Shown here: positions 20,537-29,746 of the stretch, in pieces
Layout: the number at the start of each line of letters is the position of its first letter
Numbering within the stretch: position 1 is the first letter of the stretch
From: an uncultured bacterium
Lineage (GTDB): Bacteria; Bacteroidota; Rhodothermia; Rhodothermales; Rubricoccaceae
Direction: 5' to 3'
DNA: 64,000 nt
Assembly (NCBI GenBank): GCA_947493945.1
Contig: CANLSR010000005.1
Location: forward strand, 1 to 64,000
The notes under the pieces: generated by a model
Database searches by the model: none
What the model was told of the DNA's origin: nothing
What the model saw: the letters and a program-made list of their open reading frames with translations, nothing else
Made by a program: the position numbers and the translations under genes

Positions 20537-21571
20537 CTAGTCGCCGACCAACTCGGCCCAGACGCCGGCGTGGTCGCTCGGCCACAGGCCGCCGACGCGG
20601 TCGCCGGGATCGTCGAGCACCACTCCGGAATCGGCCACGCGGCCGAAGCCTCGGAACAGCACCACGTCGATGCGCCTGTCCAGGTCGGAGTTGTCGTTGC
20701 GGAGGTCCGCGTCCTGGCAGCACGTCTCCGCCGAATCGGCGGCCGAGGCATCGGTGAGGTCGGCGGTGAGCACGGTGTAAGTCTCGCCGGCTGCGTTGCC
20801 GTCCGAGTTGATGTCGCCCACCACGATCACCGGGCCGGACAGGCCGGCGACGGCGCCACGCAGCTCCGCACCCTGGGCTTTTTGGATCTTCTCCGCCCCG
20901 CCCACTTCGAGGTGCGTGTTGACAAACGTGAAGTCGAAGCCACCTACCGTAGCCGAGACGCTCTGGTAGGCGCGGACGAAGGTCTGGCTCTGGCCGCCGA
21001 TCTGGACCGCCAGCAGCGCGTTGAAGTCGGTCTCGACGTTCGCGCTCGTCCGGACGTCCGAGCGGGCCAGGATCACGTCGGCGTCTTGGTAGCGGACGTC
21101 GAAGAACGTCTGGCCGTCGGCGGTGGCGGGAAACTCGACCTCGGTGTTGGTGGAGATCGACGCGATACGGTAGCTCGCGCCCTCGGTGTCCAGCGCGGCC
21201 GTCAGCAGCTCGAGAAAGTCGTACGTCTTGTTGGTCGCCGGCGTCTTCGCCCCGTTGGGGAAGTTGTCGGCCGGGCTCTGGGTCCAGTAGGTCGAGACCT
21301 CCTGCAAGCCCACCAGGTCCGGGTCGACGCGCGCGATCTCGGCGGCGATGGCCGCCATGCGCGCGTCCGGGTCGGACTCTTTGACGGTGGCGTAGAGCTC
21401 GGCCACGCGCACCGGCACCAACTGGAGGTTGTCCTCGGTGGAGACCGTAAACAGGTCGCCGCCCAGGTAGACGTTCTGGCTCATCACCCGAACGCGGGCG
21501 GGATCGTCGTCCCCGGAGTCGCAGCCGGCGACGAACAGGACGGCGGCGGCGGCAAAGAGGAGGCGGCGCAT
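20537..21571 (-). CDS. Endonuclease/exonuclease/phosphatase-family lipoprotein
   Basis: This 344-residue protein has a short signal MRRLLFAAAAVLFVAGC with lipobox VAGC and then an acidic stretch CDSGDDDP. The rest matches the EEP (DNase I-like) fold: VMSQNVYLGG (metal Asn), DLVGLQEVS (metal Glu), DFTFVNTHLEVG (catalytic His), VVVGDINSDG (Asp/Asn pair), and PSDHAGVWAEL at the C-terminus. Surface-exposed phosphodiesterase, nuclease or phosphatase activity is likely, but the substrate is unknown. The acidic run after the lipid Cys resembles Bacteroidota surface-export signals. It is convergent with cysS. Confidence 0.87.
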   Translation of the reverse strand: MRRLLFAAAAVLFVAGCDSGDDDPARVRVMSQNVYLGGDLFTVSTEDNLQLVPVRVAELYATVKESDPDARMAAIAAEIARVDPDLVGLQEVSTYWTQSPADNFPNGAKTPATNKTYDFLELLTAALDTEGASYRIASISTNTEVEFPATADGQTFFDVRYQDADVILARSDVRTSANVETDFNALLAVQIGGQSQTFVRAYQSVSATVGGFDFTFVNTHLEVGGAEKIQKAQGAELRGAVAGLSGPVIVVGDINSDGNAAGETYTVLTADLTDASAADSAETCCQDADLRNDNSDLDRRIDVVLFRGFGRVADSGVVLDDPGDRVGGLWPSDHAGVWAELVGD

Positions 21572-21663
21572 CGGCGGGAGGGCGGGTGGTCTGGCAATAT
21601 GCCACGGCTGGCGGCCCGCGCCTAGTCCAGACGGCTCGCCCCACCGGCGACCGGCAGCCGAGC

Positions 21664-21687
21664 CGCTGGCGGTGAGGGCCGCCAGCG
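21664..21687. repeat. Inverted CGCTGGCGG pair in a divergent promoter gap
   Basis: Arms CGCTGGCGG (21664-21672) and CCGCCAGCG (21679-21687) pair perfectly with a 6-base loop. They lie between the EEP gene (minus) and the HhH-GPD gene (plus), so a terminator role does not explain this copy. Confidence 0.6.
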
Positions 21688-21785
21688 CGTGGCGGGCGGG
21701 GTCTGGCCGAGCCCCGCTCGGGGACCCGTCGCGCCCGACGGCCGGGCGGGCGCCGGTACCTTTCGCCTTCCCACCGCCGACGCCG

Positions 21786-22295
21786 ATGCCCCTCGACGCC
21801 TCCGACTACTCCTCCCTCGACGGCGGGCTCGTCCGCATGCTGGACCGGCTCCAGGCCGAGGGCACGGCGACCAAAGACCGCGACGTGGACCAGTTCCTGC
21901 GCGACGAGCCGGGCGCCGTCTTGCTGGGCCTGCTCTACGACCAGCGCGTGCTGGCCGAGGTCGCGTTCGCCGGCCCCCACAAGCTCCGCCAGCGGCTCGG
22001 CCACCTCGACATGGCGCGGATCGCCGGGATGGACCGCGACGCCTTTGCCGAGGTGTTCGTCCAGGCCCCGGCCGTCCACCGCTTCACCAACAAGATGGTG
22101 GACACCACCCAGGCCGTCGCCCGCCGCGTGGCCGACGACTACGGCGGCGACGCCCGCCTGATCTGGGCCGACGGCGATTGGAAGGCCGTCGAGAAGCGCG
22201 TCCAGGCCCTGCCAGGGTTCGGGCCGATGAAGGCCAAAAAGCTCAAGTTCTGCCTCTACTACTTCGGGCACCGCGACCTGAGCGAGCGCGCGTGA
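21786..22295 (+). CDS. HhH-GPD family base-excision-repair-like protein
   Basis: This 169-residue protein resembles the small, uncharacterised HhH-GPD family found beside DNA glycosylases. Visible are VLLGLLYDQRVLAEVAFAGP (the Q of the glycosylase N-terminal helix), and the helix-hairpin-helix VQALPGFGPMKAKKL near residue 145. The catalytic Lys/Asp pair of endonuclease III is not obvious, and no FeS cysteine cluster is present, so enzyme activity is uncertain. Start ATG 21786 (MPLDASDYSSLDGG). It lies 61 bases before terC on the same strand. Confidence 0.75.
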   Translation: MPLDASDYSSLDGGLVRMLDRLQAEGTATKDRDVDQFLRDEPGAVLLGLLYDQRVLAEVAFAGPHKLRQRLGHLDMARIAGMDRDAFAEVFVQAPAVHRFTNKMVDTTQAVARRVADDYGGDARLIWADGDWKAVEKRVQALPGFGPMKAKKLKFCLYYFGHRDLSERA

Positions 22296-22356
22296 ACAGG
22301 CGGCGAGGCTGAACCCCGGGCTACGGGTGGCGTTGACTGCGTCCCCCGAAATCGCC

Positions 22357-23397
22357 ATGCCACACCTCGACGTTCCGACCTGGGTCTGGGCCGCGTTCAA
22401 CGGCTACGTGGTGGTTCTGCTGCTGCTGGACCTGCTCGTGTTCAACAAGCGAGCCCACGAGATCCAGTGGCGCGAGGCGGCCCGGCTGTCGGCGTTCTTC
22501 GTCGCCGCCGCGCTGGCGGTCAACGCGGTCGTGTGGGGCGCCTACGGCCACGCCGCCGGCGTCACGTTCCTGACGGGCTACCTCGTCGAGATGTCGCTCT
22601 CGGTCGACAACCTGTTCGTGATCGCGGTGCTGTTCGGCTTTTTCGCCGTCCCGGCCCGCTTCCAGCACCGCGTGCTGTTCTGGGGCATCTTCGGGGCCAT
22701 CGTGATGCGGGCGGTGATGATCCTGCTGGGCGTGGCCCTGGTGGAGCGGTTCCACTGGGTGCTCTACATCTTCGGCGCCTTCCTACTGCTCACCGGCCTG
22801 CGGATGTTCAAGGAGTCCGACGAGGCCGAGGACATCTCGAACAACCGGCTGATCGGGCTCCTGCGGCGGGCGCTGCCGGTGACGAAGAGCTACCACGAGG
22901 AGCACTTTTTCGTGCACAAGATGGGCCGCTGGTGGGTGACGCCGCTGTTCCTGGTGCTGGTCATGATCGAGCTCACCGACGTGGTGTTCGCCGTCGACTC
23001 GATCCCGGCCATCCTGGGCGTGACCACCGATCCGTTCCTGGCCTACGCCTCCAACATCATGGCGGTGGTGGGGCTGAGGGCGCTGTACTTCCTGCTCGCC
23101 GGCGTGATCGAGCGCATCCGCTACCTGCACCTGGGGCTGGGCGCGGTGCTGGTGTTTATCGGGCTCAAGATGCTGACCGAGGAGGTGCTGGAGGCGCGGG
23201 GCCTGGAGATCCCGACCTGGGTGTCGCTCGTGGTGGTGGTGGGCTGCATCTCGACCGCGGCCGTGGCCTCGTGGGCGGTCACCCGCCGCGAGCGGACGGG
23301 CGGGCCGCTGCCGCCGCCCGGCGTGCCCCCGCCCCCCCAGGCGCCGAGCGGCGACGGCGCCGCGCACGAGGCCGAGCTCCCAAGCCCGTCGGCCTAG
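22357..23397 (+). CDS. TerC-family integral membrane protein
   Basis: This 346-residue polytopic membrane protein has eight or nine hydrophobic segments. Family signatures are the acidic motif EMSLSVDNLFVIAVLF (about residues 77-92) and ELTDVVFAVDSIPAILG (about 213-229), whose conserved Asp/Asn residues probably bind metal. TerC/Alx proteins export Mn2+ or act in metal and tellurite stress and in supporting secreted metalloproteins. The C-terminus carries a Pro-rich tail (PLPPPGVPPPPQAPSG). ATG 22357 is preferred to an in-frame GTG at 22327. I found no manganese riboswitch in the 61-base leader. Confidence 0.93.
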   Translation: MPHLDVPTWVWAAFNGYVVVLLLLDLLVFNKRAHEIQWREAARLSAFFVAAALAVNAVVWGAYGHAAGVTFLTGYLVEMSLSVDNLFVIAVLFGFFAVPARFQHRVLFWGIFGAIVMRAVMILLGVALVERFHWVLYIFGAFLLLTGLRMFKESDEAEDISNNRLIGLLRRALPVTKSYHEEHFFVHKMGRWWVTPLFLVLVMIELTDVVFAVDSIPAILGVTTDPFLAYASNIMAVVGLRALYFLLAGVIERIRYLHLGLGAVLVFIGLKMLTEEVLEARGLEIPTWVSLVVVVGCISTAAVASWAVTRRERTGGPLPPPGVPPPPQAPSGDGAAHEAELPSPSA

Positions 23398-23399
23398 CG

Positions 23400-23422
23400 G
23401 CTGGCGGGGGCGGCCCGCCAGC
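23400..23422 (+). terminator. Hairpin after terC
   Basis: Arms GCTGGCGGG (23400-23408) and CCCGCCAGC (23414-23422) pair perfectly with a 5-base loop, 2 bases after the terC stop codon. It is a member of the CGCTGGCGG pair family, with no T-run. Confidence 0.55.
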
Positions 23423-23536
23423 GGGTCGGCGGGGGCGGCGGACGGGGCGCGCCGGGGACCGAGGCATTTCGTGCCGCTTTCGGTTTGCCATTGCTTCGCG
23501 GGCGGAGCGTTCTTCCAACGTCTCCCGCACGCTCGC

Positions 23537-24697
23537 ATGGACCTGACCACGGCCGGCGCCCTCGCCCCGATCCCGTTCACGCCGTCCCCCCGGCCGACGC
23601 TGGGCGTCGAGGTCGAGCTCCAGATCATCGACCCGCAGTCGTGCACGCTAAAGCAGGGGTCGGTGGCGCTGCTGGACCGGCTGGGCCACGACCACCCCAA
23701 GATCAAGCAGGAGCTGACGCAGTCGACGGTCGAGGTCATCACCGGCATCTGCGGCACCGTCGCCGAGGCCGTGGCCGACGTCACGGGCTCCGTCCGCGAG
23801 CTCTACTCCCTGGGCGACGAGCTCGGGATGACGTTCGCCTCCGCCGGGACGCACCCGTTCGGGCAGTGGCGCGACCAGAAGATCTTCCCCAACGACCGCT
23901 ACCAGAGCCTGGTCGACCGCATCCAGTGGCCGGCGCGGCGGCTGCTGATCTACGGGCTCCACGTCCACGTGGGGCTCCAGTCGGGCGAGAAGGCGATCGC
24001 GGTCTCGAACGCGCTCGCCAACTACCTCCCGCACCTGCTCGCGCTCTCGGCGTCGAGCCCGTTTATCGACTTCGAGGACACCGGCCTGGCCTCGGCGCGG
24101 TCCAAGATCTTCGAGGGCATGCCGACGGCCGGGCTGCCGTACCGGCTCGCCAACTACGGCGAGTTCCAGAAGTTTATCAACACGCTGGTGCGCGCCGAGG
24201 CCATCCAGACGATCCGCGAGATCTGGTGGGACATCCGGCCGCACCCGTCGTTCGGGACGCTGGAGATCCGGATCTGCGACGCGCCCTCGACCATGCACGA
24301 GCTGGGCTCGCTGGTGGCGATGGTCCAGTGCCTGGTCGTGGCCCTGGGCGACCGCTACGAGCAGGGGGCGCCCCTCGACCTGTTCAAGCCCTGGATCCTG
24401 CGCGAGAACAAGTGGCGCGCCTGCCGCCACGGGCTCGACGCGGACCTGATCCGCGACAACGAGGGCAACCGCGCGCCGCTCCGCCAGCAGCTCCCGGACC
24501 TGGTGGCGCGCCTGGAGCCGGTCGCCGACCGCCTGGGCTGCCTGGCCGAGCTGCGCGGCACCCACCGGATCCTGGACGAGGGCGCCAGCTACGAGCGCCA
24601 GCGGGCCGTGATGGCCCGCTCGCACCGCCTGCCCGACGTGGTGGCCAGCCTGGTCGCGGAGCTGCGCCAGAGCGCCGACGCGCTCCCGATGATCTAG
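23537..24697 (+). CDS. Carboxylate-amine ligase, YbdK/glutamate-cysteine ligase type 2 family
   Basis: This 386-residue member of the GCS2 family forms gamma-glutamyl-type amide bonds using ATP. Signatures are PTLGVEVELQIID at the N-terminus (metal-binding Glu residues), SAGTHPFGQW, LLIYGLHVHVGL, WWDIRPHPSFGTLEIRICD, and ELRGTHRILDEGASYERQR towards the end. YbdK of E. coli has weak glutamate-cysteine ligase activity; the in vivo product here is unknown. ATG 23537 (MDLTTAGALAPI) is chosen. The 139-base leader starts with the terC hairpin. Confidence 0.88.
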   Translation: MDLTTAGALAPIPFTPSPRPTLGVEVELQIIDPQSCTLKQGSVALLDRLGHDHPKIKQELTQSTVEVITGICGTVAEAVADVTGSVRELYSLGDELGMTFASAGTHPFGQWRDQKIFPNDRYQSLVDRIQWPARRLLIYGLHVHVGLQSGEKAIAVSNALANYLPHLLALSASSPFIDFEDTGLASARSKIFEGMPTAGLPYRLANYGEFQKFINTLVRAEAIQTIREIWWDIRPHPSFGTLEIRICDAPSTMHELGSLVAMVQCLVVALGDRYEQGAPLDLFKPWILRENKWRACRHGLDADLIRDNEGNRAPLRQQLPDLVARLEPVADRLGCLAELRGTHRILDEGASYERQRAVMARSHRLPDVVASLVAELRQSADALPMI

Positions 24698-24714
24698 ACC
24701 TCGCCCGGCGGTTG

Positions 24715-24741
24715 CCGCTGGCGGCGCCCGAGCGCCAGCGG
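24715..24741. repeat. Inverted CCGCTGGCG pair after the GCS2 gene
   Basis: Arms CCGCTGGCG (24715-24723) and CGCCAGCGG (24733-24741) pair perfectly around a 9-base loop, 17 bases after the GCS2-family stop. A further GCTGGCG follows directly, giving three copies in under 35 bases. Confidence 0.6.
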
Positions 24742-24845
24742 CTGGCGCCCGCCCAAGAACAGCGGCCCCGGCCGGGCGTAGGCCCAGGCCGCCCTCCCCC
24801 ACGCCCGTGACCGCTGCCGACGCCCCCTCCCGACCCGGCGAGACG

Positions 24846-26021
24846 ATGCCGCTTTCCGCCTCCGACGTTGGCGCCGACCTGGTGGCGCTCCGCCGCGAGC
24901 TCCACGCCCACCCCGAGCTGGGATTTGCCGAGGTCGAGACCTCGCGGCGCCTGCGCGACTGGCTGGAGGCGCGCGGCTTCCGCCCCTCGGATCCGCTGGC
25001 AGGGACGGGCTTTTACGTCGAGGTCGAGGGCGCCCGCCCCGGACCCACCGTGGGCTACCGAGCCGACATGGACGCGCTGCCCATCGCCGAGGCGACCGAG
25101 GCGCCGTACCGCTCCCAGACGCCGGGCGTGATGCACGCCTGCGGCCACGACGCCCACATGTCGGTCGGCTGCGGCGTGGCGGTGCTGGCGCGGGCGCGCC
25201 GCGACGAGTTCGCCGGGACGGTCCGCGTGTTTTTCCAGCCCTGCGAGGAGCGGACGCCCTCGGGCGCGCCGGCCATGATCCGGGCGGGCGTGCTGGACGG
25301 GCTCGACGCCGTCTACGCGATCCACATGGACCCGAGCCTGCCCGTCGGGCGCTTCGGCTTCCGAGCCGGCGCGTTGACGGCGGCGTGCGCGCCGTTCACG
25401 ATCACCGTGCGGAGCGAGGAGTCGGGCCACTCCGCGCGGCCCCACGAGGCCGTCGACACGGTCTGGGTGGCGACCCAGATCGCCAACGACATGTACCAGC
25501 TCGCGGGCCGCGTCACCGACGCCCGGAAGGCGGCCGTGCTCACGGTCTGCCGGTTCCAGGGCGGCGACGCCTTGAACGTGATCCCGTCGGAGGTCGAGTT
25601 CGGCGGCACCATCCGCTGCGTCGACGGCGAGACGCTGGGCTCGCTGCGCGAGCAGATCCGCCGGCTGGCGGGCGCGCTGGGCGCGGTCTACGGGGCCGAC
25701 GTGGAGGTCGAGATCGAGGAGGCGCTGCCGGCCGTGCTCAACACCGCGCCGGAGACCCGGCGCGCCCAGGCGGCCGCGGCCGAGCAGGTCGGCGAGGCCG
25801 CCGCGACCACGATCCCGCTGCCGAGCATGGGCGGCGAGGACTTCGCGTTCTACCTCCAGCGGGTGCCCGGCTGCATGGTGCGCGTGGGCTCGGCGAGCGG
25901 GCCGGAGACGCGCTACCCGCTCCACCATGCCCGCTTCGACCTGGACGAGGGGGCGCTCGGCCCAGCGGCCCGGCTCATGACCGAGGTGTGCCTCCGCGAC
26001 CTGGCCGCCCGAGCCGGCTAG
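24846..26021 (+). CDS. M20D-family amidohydrolase (N-acyl-amino-acid hydrolase-like)
   Basis: This 391-residue metallohydrolase has motifs LRRELHAHPELGFAEVETS, VGYRADMDALPIAE, VMHACGHDAHMSV (metal His/Asp), FFQPCEERTPSGAPAMIRAG (catalytic Glu), the dimerisation-domain SGHSARPHEAVD, and PSMGGEDFAFYLQ with a final metal ligand HHARFDLDEG. This set is typical of IAA-amino-acid hydrolase and hippurate hydrolase relatives. The substrate cannot be read from sequence. ATG 24846 is chosen because it leaves about 12 residues before the first helix; an in-frame GTG at 24807 would add 13 residues. Confidence 0.92.
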   Translation: MPLSASDVGADLVALRRELHAHPELGFAEVETSRRLRDWLEARGFRPSDPLAGTGFYVEVEGARPGPTVGYRADMDALPIAEATEAPYRSQTPGVMHACGHDAHMSVGCGVAVLARARRDEFAGTVRVFFQPCEERTPSGAPAMIRAGVLDGLDAVYAIHMDPSLPVGRFGFRAGALTAACAPFTITVRSEESGHSARPHEAVDTVWVATQIANDMYQLAGRVTDARKAAVLTVCRFQGGDALNVIPSEVEFGGTIRCVDGETLGSLREQIRRLAGALGAVYGADVEVEIEEALPAVLNTAPETRRAQAAAAEQVGEAAATTIPLPSMGGEDFAFYLQRVPGCMVRVGSASGPETRYPLHHARFDLDEGALGPAARLMTEVCLRDLAARAG

Positions 26022-26308
26022 AAAGCGCGCCCTCGCCGCAGGTCCCCTCGCCGCAGGCGTCCGGCCCCGGGGCTCAGCGGATCGGCCCCGGCCCAAGCCC
26101 GCAGCCACGAGCCCTGCCTCGGCGCGGCCTCGTCCGCCTGCACGGCCGCGGCGTCCGCCAGCGGCGGGCGGGACGCTGGCACATGGCCCGAGGCAGCGCG
26201 GGTGCGAGCGCGCAGCGGCTCCGGTCCGGCACGAGTTTAGGGACGAGTTTGGGCCGCGTCGCTAGCACGCCGGTGGAGGCCTACCTTTTGGAATCCTTGC
26301 ACGTGCCT
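26022..26308 (+). other. 287-base intergenic region upstream of the lamin-tail gene
   Basis: I see no gene here. There are short tandem duplications: CCTCGCCGCAGG occurs twice near 26035-26060, and ACGAGTTTAGGG/ACGAGTTTGGG twice near 26231-26254. A single CCGCCAGCGG lies near 26157. The AT-richer stretch from 26231 to 26308, with TTTG at 26248 and TACCTTTTGG at 26282, probably holds the promoter of the next gene. The spacing does not match the Bacteroidota consensus well. Confidence 0.35.
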
Positions 26309-29053
26309 ATGTCCCGGTTGCTCTCCGCCGTCGTCCTCGCCACGCTCGCCGCGGGGCCGGCCCTCGCCCAGGCGCCCGCGCCCGGTGACGCGGTCATCAA
26401 CGAGGCCATGTACGACCCGCCGTCGCCCCAGCCGCCGGGCAACGAGTGGGTCGAGGTGCTCAATGTGAGCGGCGGGCCGCTCGACCTCGGCGGGCTGGCG
26501 GTGTCGGACGGCGGGACGCCGTCGGCGGGCGTGCCGGCGGGGACGACGCTCCCCGCGGGCGGGTTTCTGGTGCTCGTGGACAACGGGGCGGCGTTCGCGG
26601 CGGCCTACCCCAGCGTCCCGTTTATAGAGCTGGCGAGGTTCCCCACGCTCAACAACACCGGCGACCGGCCCGCGCTCGTGCTGGACGACGCCGAGATCGA
26701 CGCCGTCCCCTACCTCCCGACGTGGGGCGGCGACGGCGCGTCGCTGGAGCGCCGCGACCCGCTCGGCCCGAGCGACGCCGCCTCCAACTTCGGCACGTCG
26801 ACGGCCGCCGCCAGCGGCACGCCGGGCGCCCAGAACTCGCTGTTCGCGCTCGACCAGACGGCGCCCGCCCTCGTATCGGCCCAGGCGCTCGACGCCCAGA
26901 GCGTGCTCGTGACGTTCAGCGAGCCCCTCGACCCCGCCTCCGCCGAGGCCGAGGCGAACTACCGGGTCGACGGCGGCATCGGCGCGCCCGTCCTGGCCAG
27001 CCTCCAGGACGACCGCGCCCGGGTCATGCTCGCGCTGGCGGCCCCGCTCGCCAGCCCGAGGAGCTACACCTTGACCGTCACCGGCGTCGCCGACCGGCGC
27101 GGCAACGCGGGCGCGGCCCAGACCACGACGTTCTTTTTCGGCCAGGGCGAGCCGGCCCAGCCGCGCGACCTGGTGGTCAACGAGTTCCTCTACGACGAGC
27201 CCGCGGCCGACAACCCGGGCGAGTTCGTGGAGCTGTTCAACCGGACCGACAAGGCGTTCGACCTCCGCGACTTCACCCTCAACGACGGGACGGGCGACGA
27301 CCGGCCGGTGACGGCCGAGGCGCGTTTCGTGGCGCCCGGCGGCTACGCCGTGGTCGTGGAGGACGGCGAGATGTTCGCGGCCGTCTTTCCCGACGTCCCG
27401 TTCGTGGAGCAACCCGAGTGGAGCGCCCTCAACAACTCCGGCGACGCGGTCGTGCTGCGCTACCGGGGCGCCGTCGTCGACTCGCTCCGGTACACGTCCG
27501 CCTGGGGCGGCGAGGACGTGTCGCTGGAGCGGAAGGACCCCGACGGCCCGTCGGTCCGCGCCAACTTCGCGCCCACGGCCGACCTGGACGGCGGCACGCC
27601 GGGCGAGCGGAACAGCCAGTTCGCGCCCGACGTCGCCGGCCCGATGCTGGTCGCGGCCATGGCCTCGCGCGACGGCCAGACGGTCACCGTGACGCTGGAT
27701 GAGCCCGCCGACCCGGCCAGCGTCACGCCCGGCGCGTTCGCCGTCACCGGCGGCCCGGCGGTCACGGCCACCAGCTACGACGACGGGGCGCTGACGGTCA
27801 CGCTCGCGCTCTCCGCCCCGCTGGCGGCCGGCGCGAGCACCGTCACGGCGACGGGCCTGCGCGACCCGTTGGGCAACACGACCGCCACCGCCAGCGTCCC
27901 GGTCGAGTTCGCGCCGGACACCCAGGACCCGGCGCTTGCTCGGGCCACGGCGCCCGACGCCACGACCGTCCGCGCCACGTTCACCGAGCCGGTCACCGCC
28001 GCCTCGGCAACCTCCGCCAGCTACGAGATCGCCGGCGGGCCGGGCGCGTCCCAGGTGACGGTAGACGACGAATCAGACGGCGGCGTCACGGCGGTGCTCC
28101 TGACGCTGGACGCGCCGCTTACAGATCAGACTCTTTACACGTTGGCTGCCACCGGCCTCATCGACCTGGCCGGCCGAACCGCCAGCCGCTCGGAGGCGCG
28201 GTTCTTTTTCGGCACGCCCGACGCGCCCGCGCTCGGCGAGATCGTGGTCACCGAGATCATGTACGACCCGGCCGTCGGCAGTGCCGGCGAGTACCTGGAG
28301 GTCGCCAATACGACCGCCGACCGCGTCTTCGACCTGGGCGCCGTCACCCTGGACGACGGCGACGGCGACGGCGCCCCGCTGGCGGACGGGCCCGCCGTGC
28401 TGCTCCCGGGCGAGACCCTGGCGCTCGTCCGCGACGCCGACGGCTTCCGCCCCACGTTCCCCGAGGCGCCGTTCGTGGAGGCCGGCTCGGTCATCAGCCT
28501 GTCCAACTCGGGCGAGGCCGTCGTGCTGCGCGCCGCCGGAGCGGTGGTCGACTCGGTGTTCTATGATCCGGGCTGGCACCGCGTCGAGTTGGAGGACGCG
28601 ATGGGGATCAGCCTGGAGCGCCGCGACCCGGCCGGCCCCTCCAACCTGGCCGCCAACTGGTCGTCGTCGCTGGCGGAGGCCGGCGGCACGCCCTCGGCGG
28701 CCAACTCGGTGTCGATCTCGGACACGCCCGTCGAGCGTGAGACGGCGCTCGTCATCACCAGCCCGTTCGCGCCGACCTTGGGCGAGGCCTCCGAGATCAC
28801 GTACACGCTGTCGGGCGAGGTCGGCCTGGTCCGCGCGCGGATCTACGACGGCGGCGGGCGGCGCGTGCGCGAGTTGGAGCCGGGGCGGCTGAGCGGCCAG
28901 ACGGCGACGCTGGTGTGGGACGGGACCGGCGACGACCGCCGCCCGCTCCGGGCCGGCATCTACGTCGTGCTGGTCGAGGCCGTCGACGCCCAGGGCGGCA
29001 CCACCGACGCGATCCGCGGCGCCGTGGTGCTGGCCCGGCCCGACGGCCCGTAG
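26309..29053 (+). CDS. Secreted multidomain protein with three lamin-tail domains and a C-terminal FlgD/T9SS-like domain
   Basis: This 914-residue protein has a signal peptide (MSRLLSAVVLATLAAGPALA). Three lamin-tail (LTD) domains are recognisable from repeated blocks: INEAMYDPP (near 30), VNEFLYDEP (near 290) and VTEIMYDPAV (near 648). Each leads to a segment of the type WGGDGASLERRDPLGPS. Ig-like/SbsA-type domains (for example PALVSAQALDAQSVLVTFSEPL) alternate with them. The last 85 residues (ITSPFAPTLGEASEITYTL to the end) match FlgD-type Ig or T9SS type A sorting domains. It is probably exported by T9SS and surface attached. The function is unknown; similar LTD proteins are often linked to nucleases or adhesion. 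Confidence 0.85.
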   Translation: MSRLLSAVVLATLAAGPALAQAPAPGDAVINEAMYDPPSPQPPGNEWVEVLNVSGGPLDLGGLAVSDGGTPSAGVPAGTTLPAGGFLVLVDNGAAFAAAYPSVPFIELARFPTLNNTGDRPALVLDDAEIDAVPYLPTWGGDGASLERRDPLGPSDAASNFGTSTAAASGTPGAQNSLFALDQTAPALVSAQALDAQSVLVTFSEPLDPASAEAEANYRVDGGIGAPVLASLQDDRARVMLALAAPLASPRSYTLTVTGVADRRGNAGAAQTTTFFFGQGEPAQPRDLVVNEFLYDEPAADNPGEFVELFNRTDKAFDLRDFTLNDGTGDDRPVTAEARFVAPGGYAVVVEDGEMFAAVFPDVPFVEQPEWSALNNSGDAVVLRYRGAVVDSLRYTSAWGGEDVSLERKDPDGPSVRANFAPTADLDGGTPGERNSQFAPDVAGPMLVAAMASRDGQTVTVTLDEPADPASVTPGAFAVTGGPAVTATSYDDGALTVTLALSAPLAAGASTVTATGLRDPLGNTTATASVPVEFAPDTQDPALARATAPDATTVRATFTEPVTAASATSASYEIAGGPGASQVTVDDESDGGVTAVLLTLDAPLTDQTLYTLAATGLIDLAGRTASRSEARFFFGTPDAPALGEIVVTEIMYDPAVGSAGEYLEVANTTADRVFDLGAVTLDDGDGDGAPLADGPAVLLPGETLALVRDADGFRPTFPEAPFVEAGSVISLSNSGEAVVLRAAGAVVDSVFYDPGWHRVELEDAMGISLERRDPAGPSNLAANWSSSLAEAGGTPSAANSVSISDTPVERETALVITSPFAPTLGEASEITYTLSGEVGLVRARIYDGGGRRVRELEPGRLSGQTATLVWDGTGDDRRPLRAGIYVVLVEAVDAQGGTTDAIRGAVVLARPDGP

Positions 29054-29240
29054 GGCGCCATCCCCGATCGCCGGCGGCGTCCGCCAGCGCACGGTCTTTG
29101 CAGGTACGACGAGCGCCCGACAGGGCGTCAGGACCGGACCGAGATTCCACACGCCGCACGGCACGGATGGAACAGCGGCGCCCGTTCCTGATTCGACTCC
29201 ACCGCCCGTCCCCCCGACCCGCCCGACGGCGACTTAGGCC

Positions 29241-29657
29241 ATGACCCCGACTGCCACGCTCGACGCTCCCGGCGCCCCCACCGGCGCCCCCACGCTCCCC
29301 CCGCCCGTCACGCTGACCGACCGCGCCCGCGCCGAGGTGCGGCGGATCGTCGCCAACAAGCAGATCCCGGCCCAGTACGGCCTGCGCGTCGGCGTCAAGG
29401 GCGGCGGCTGCTCGGGCATGAGCTACGTGCTCGGCTTCGACAAGCAGCGCGACCACGACCTCTCGTTCGAGCTCGCGGCCGACGCCGCCGAGCCCGAGGG
29501 CTCCGCCCCGATCACCGTCTACATGGACAAGCGCCACGGCCTGTACCTCATGGGCACGACCGTCGACTACCACGACGGCCTCGACGCGCGCGGCTTCGTG
29601 TTCGACAACCCCCAGGCGACCCAGACCTGCGGCTGCGGCTCCTCGTTCAGCGCCTAA
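29241..29657 (+). CDS. IscA/ErpA-type iron-sulfur cluster assembly protein
   Basis: This 138-residue A-type carrier takes assembled Fe-S clusters to apo-proteins. The three conserved cysteines are present: GGGCSGMSYVLGF and the pair in QTCGCGSSF. The first 22 residues are a Pro/Thr/Ala-rich extension not found in E. coli IscA. It lies between the lamin-tail gene and clpC, with no other suf or isc genes in the window. A CGCTGGCG/CGCCAGCG pair with a 17-base loop lies just after the stop (about 29684-29708). Confidence 0.95.
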   Translation: MTPTATLDAPGAPTGAPTLPPPVTLTDRARAEVRRIVANKQIPAQYGLRVGVKGGGCSGMSYVLGFDKQRDHDLSFELAADAAEPEGSAPITVYMDKRHGLYLMGTTVDYHDGLDARGFVFDNPQATQTCGCGSSFSA

Positions 29658-29746
29658 GGCGCGCCAGTAGCCCCCGCCCCGCTGGCGCCGCCGCTCACCG
29701 CGACCGCCAGCGACACGCGCCCTGTACGGCGCTCTCTCTATTCCAC

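Noticed and set aside
22296-22356. Manganese (yybP-ykoY) riboswitch ahead of terC
   Set aside because: The leader is only about 60 bases and shows no conserved riboswitch core.
25385-26308. Upstream extension of the lamin-tail gene frame into the M20 amidohydrolase gene
   Set aside because: The extension is Arg/Gly-rich, overlaps conserved M20 coding sequence, and the signal peptide begins at 26309.
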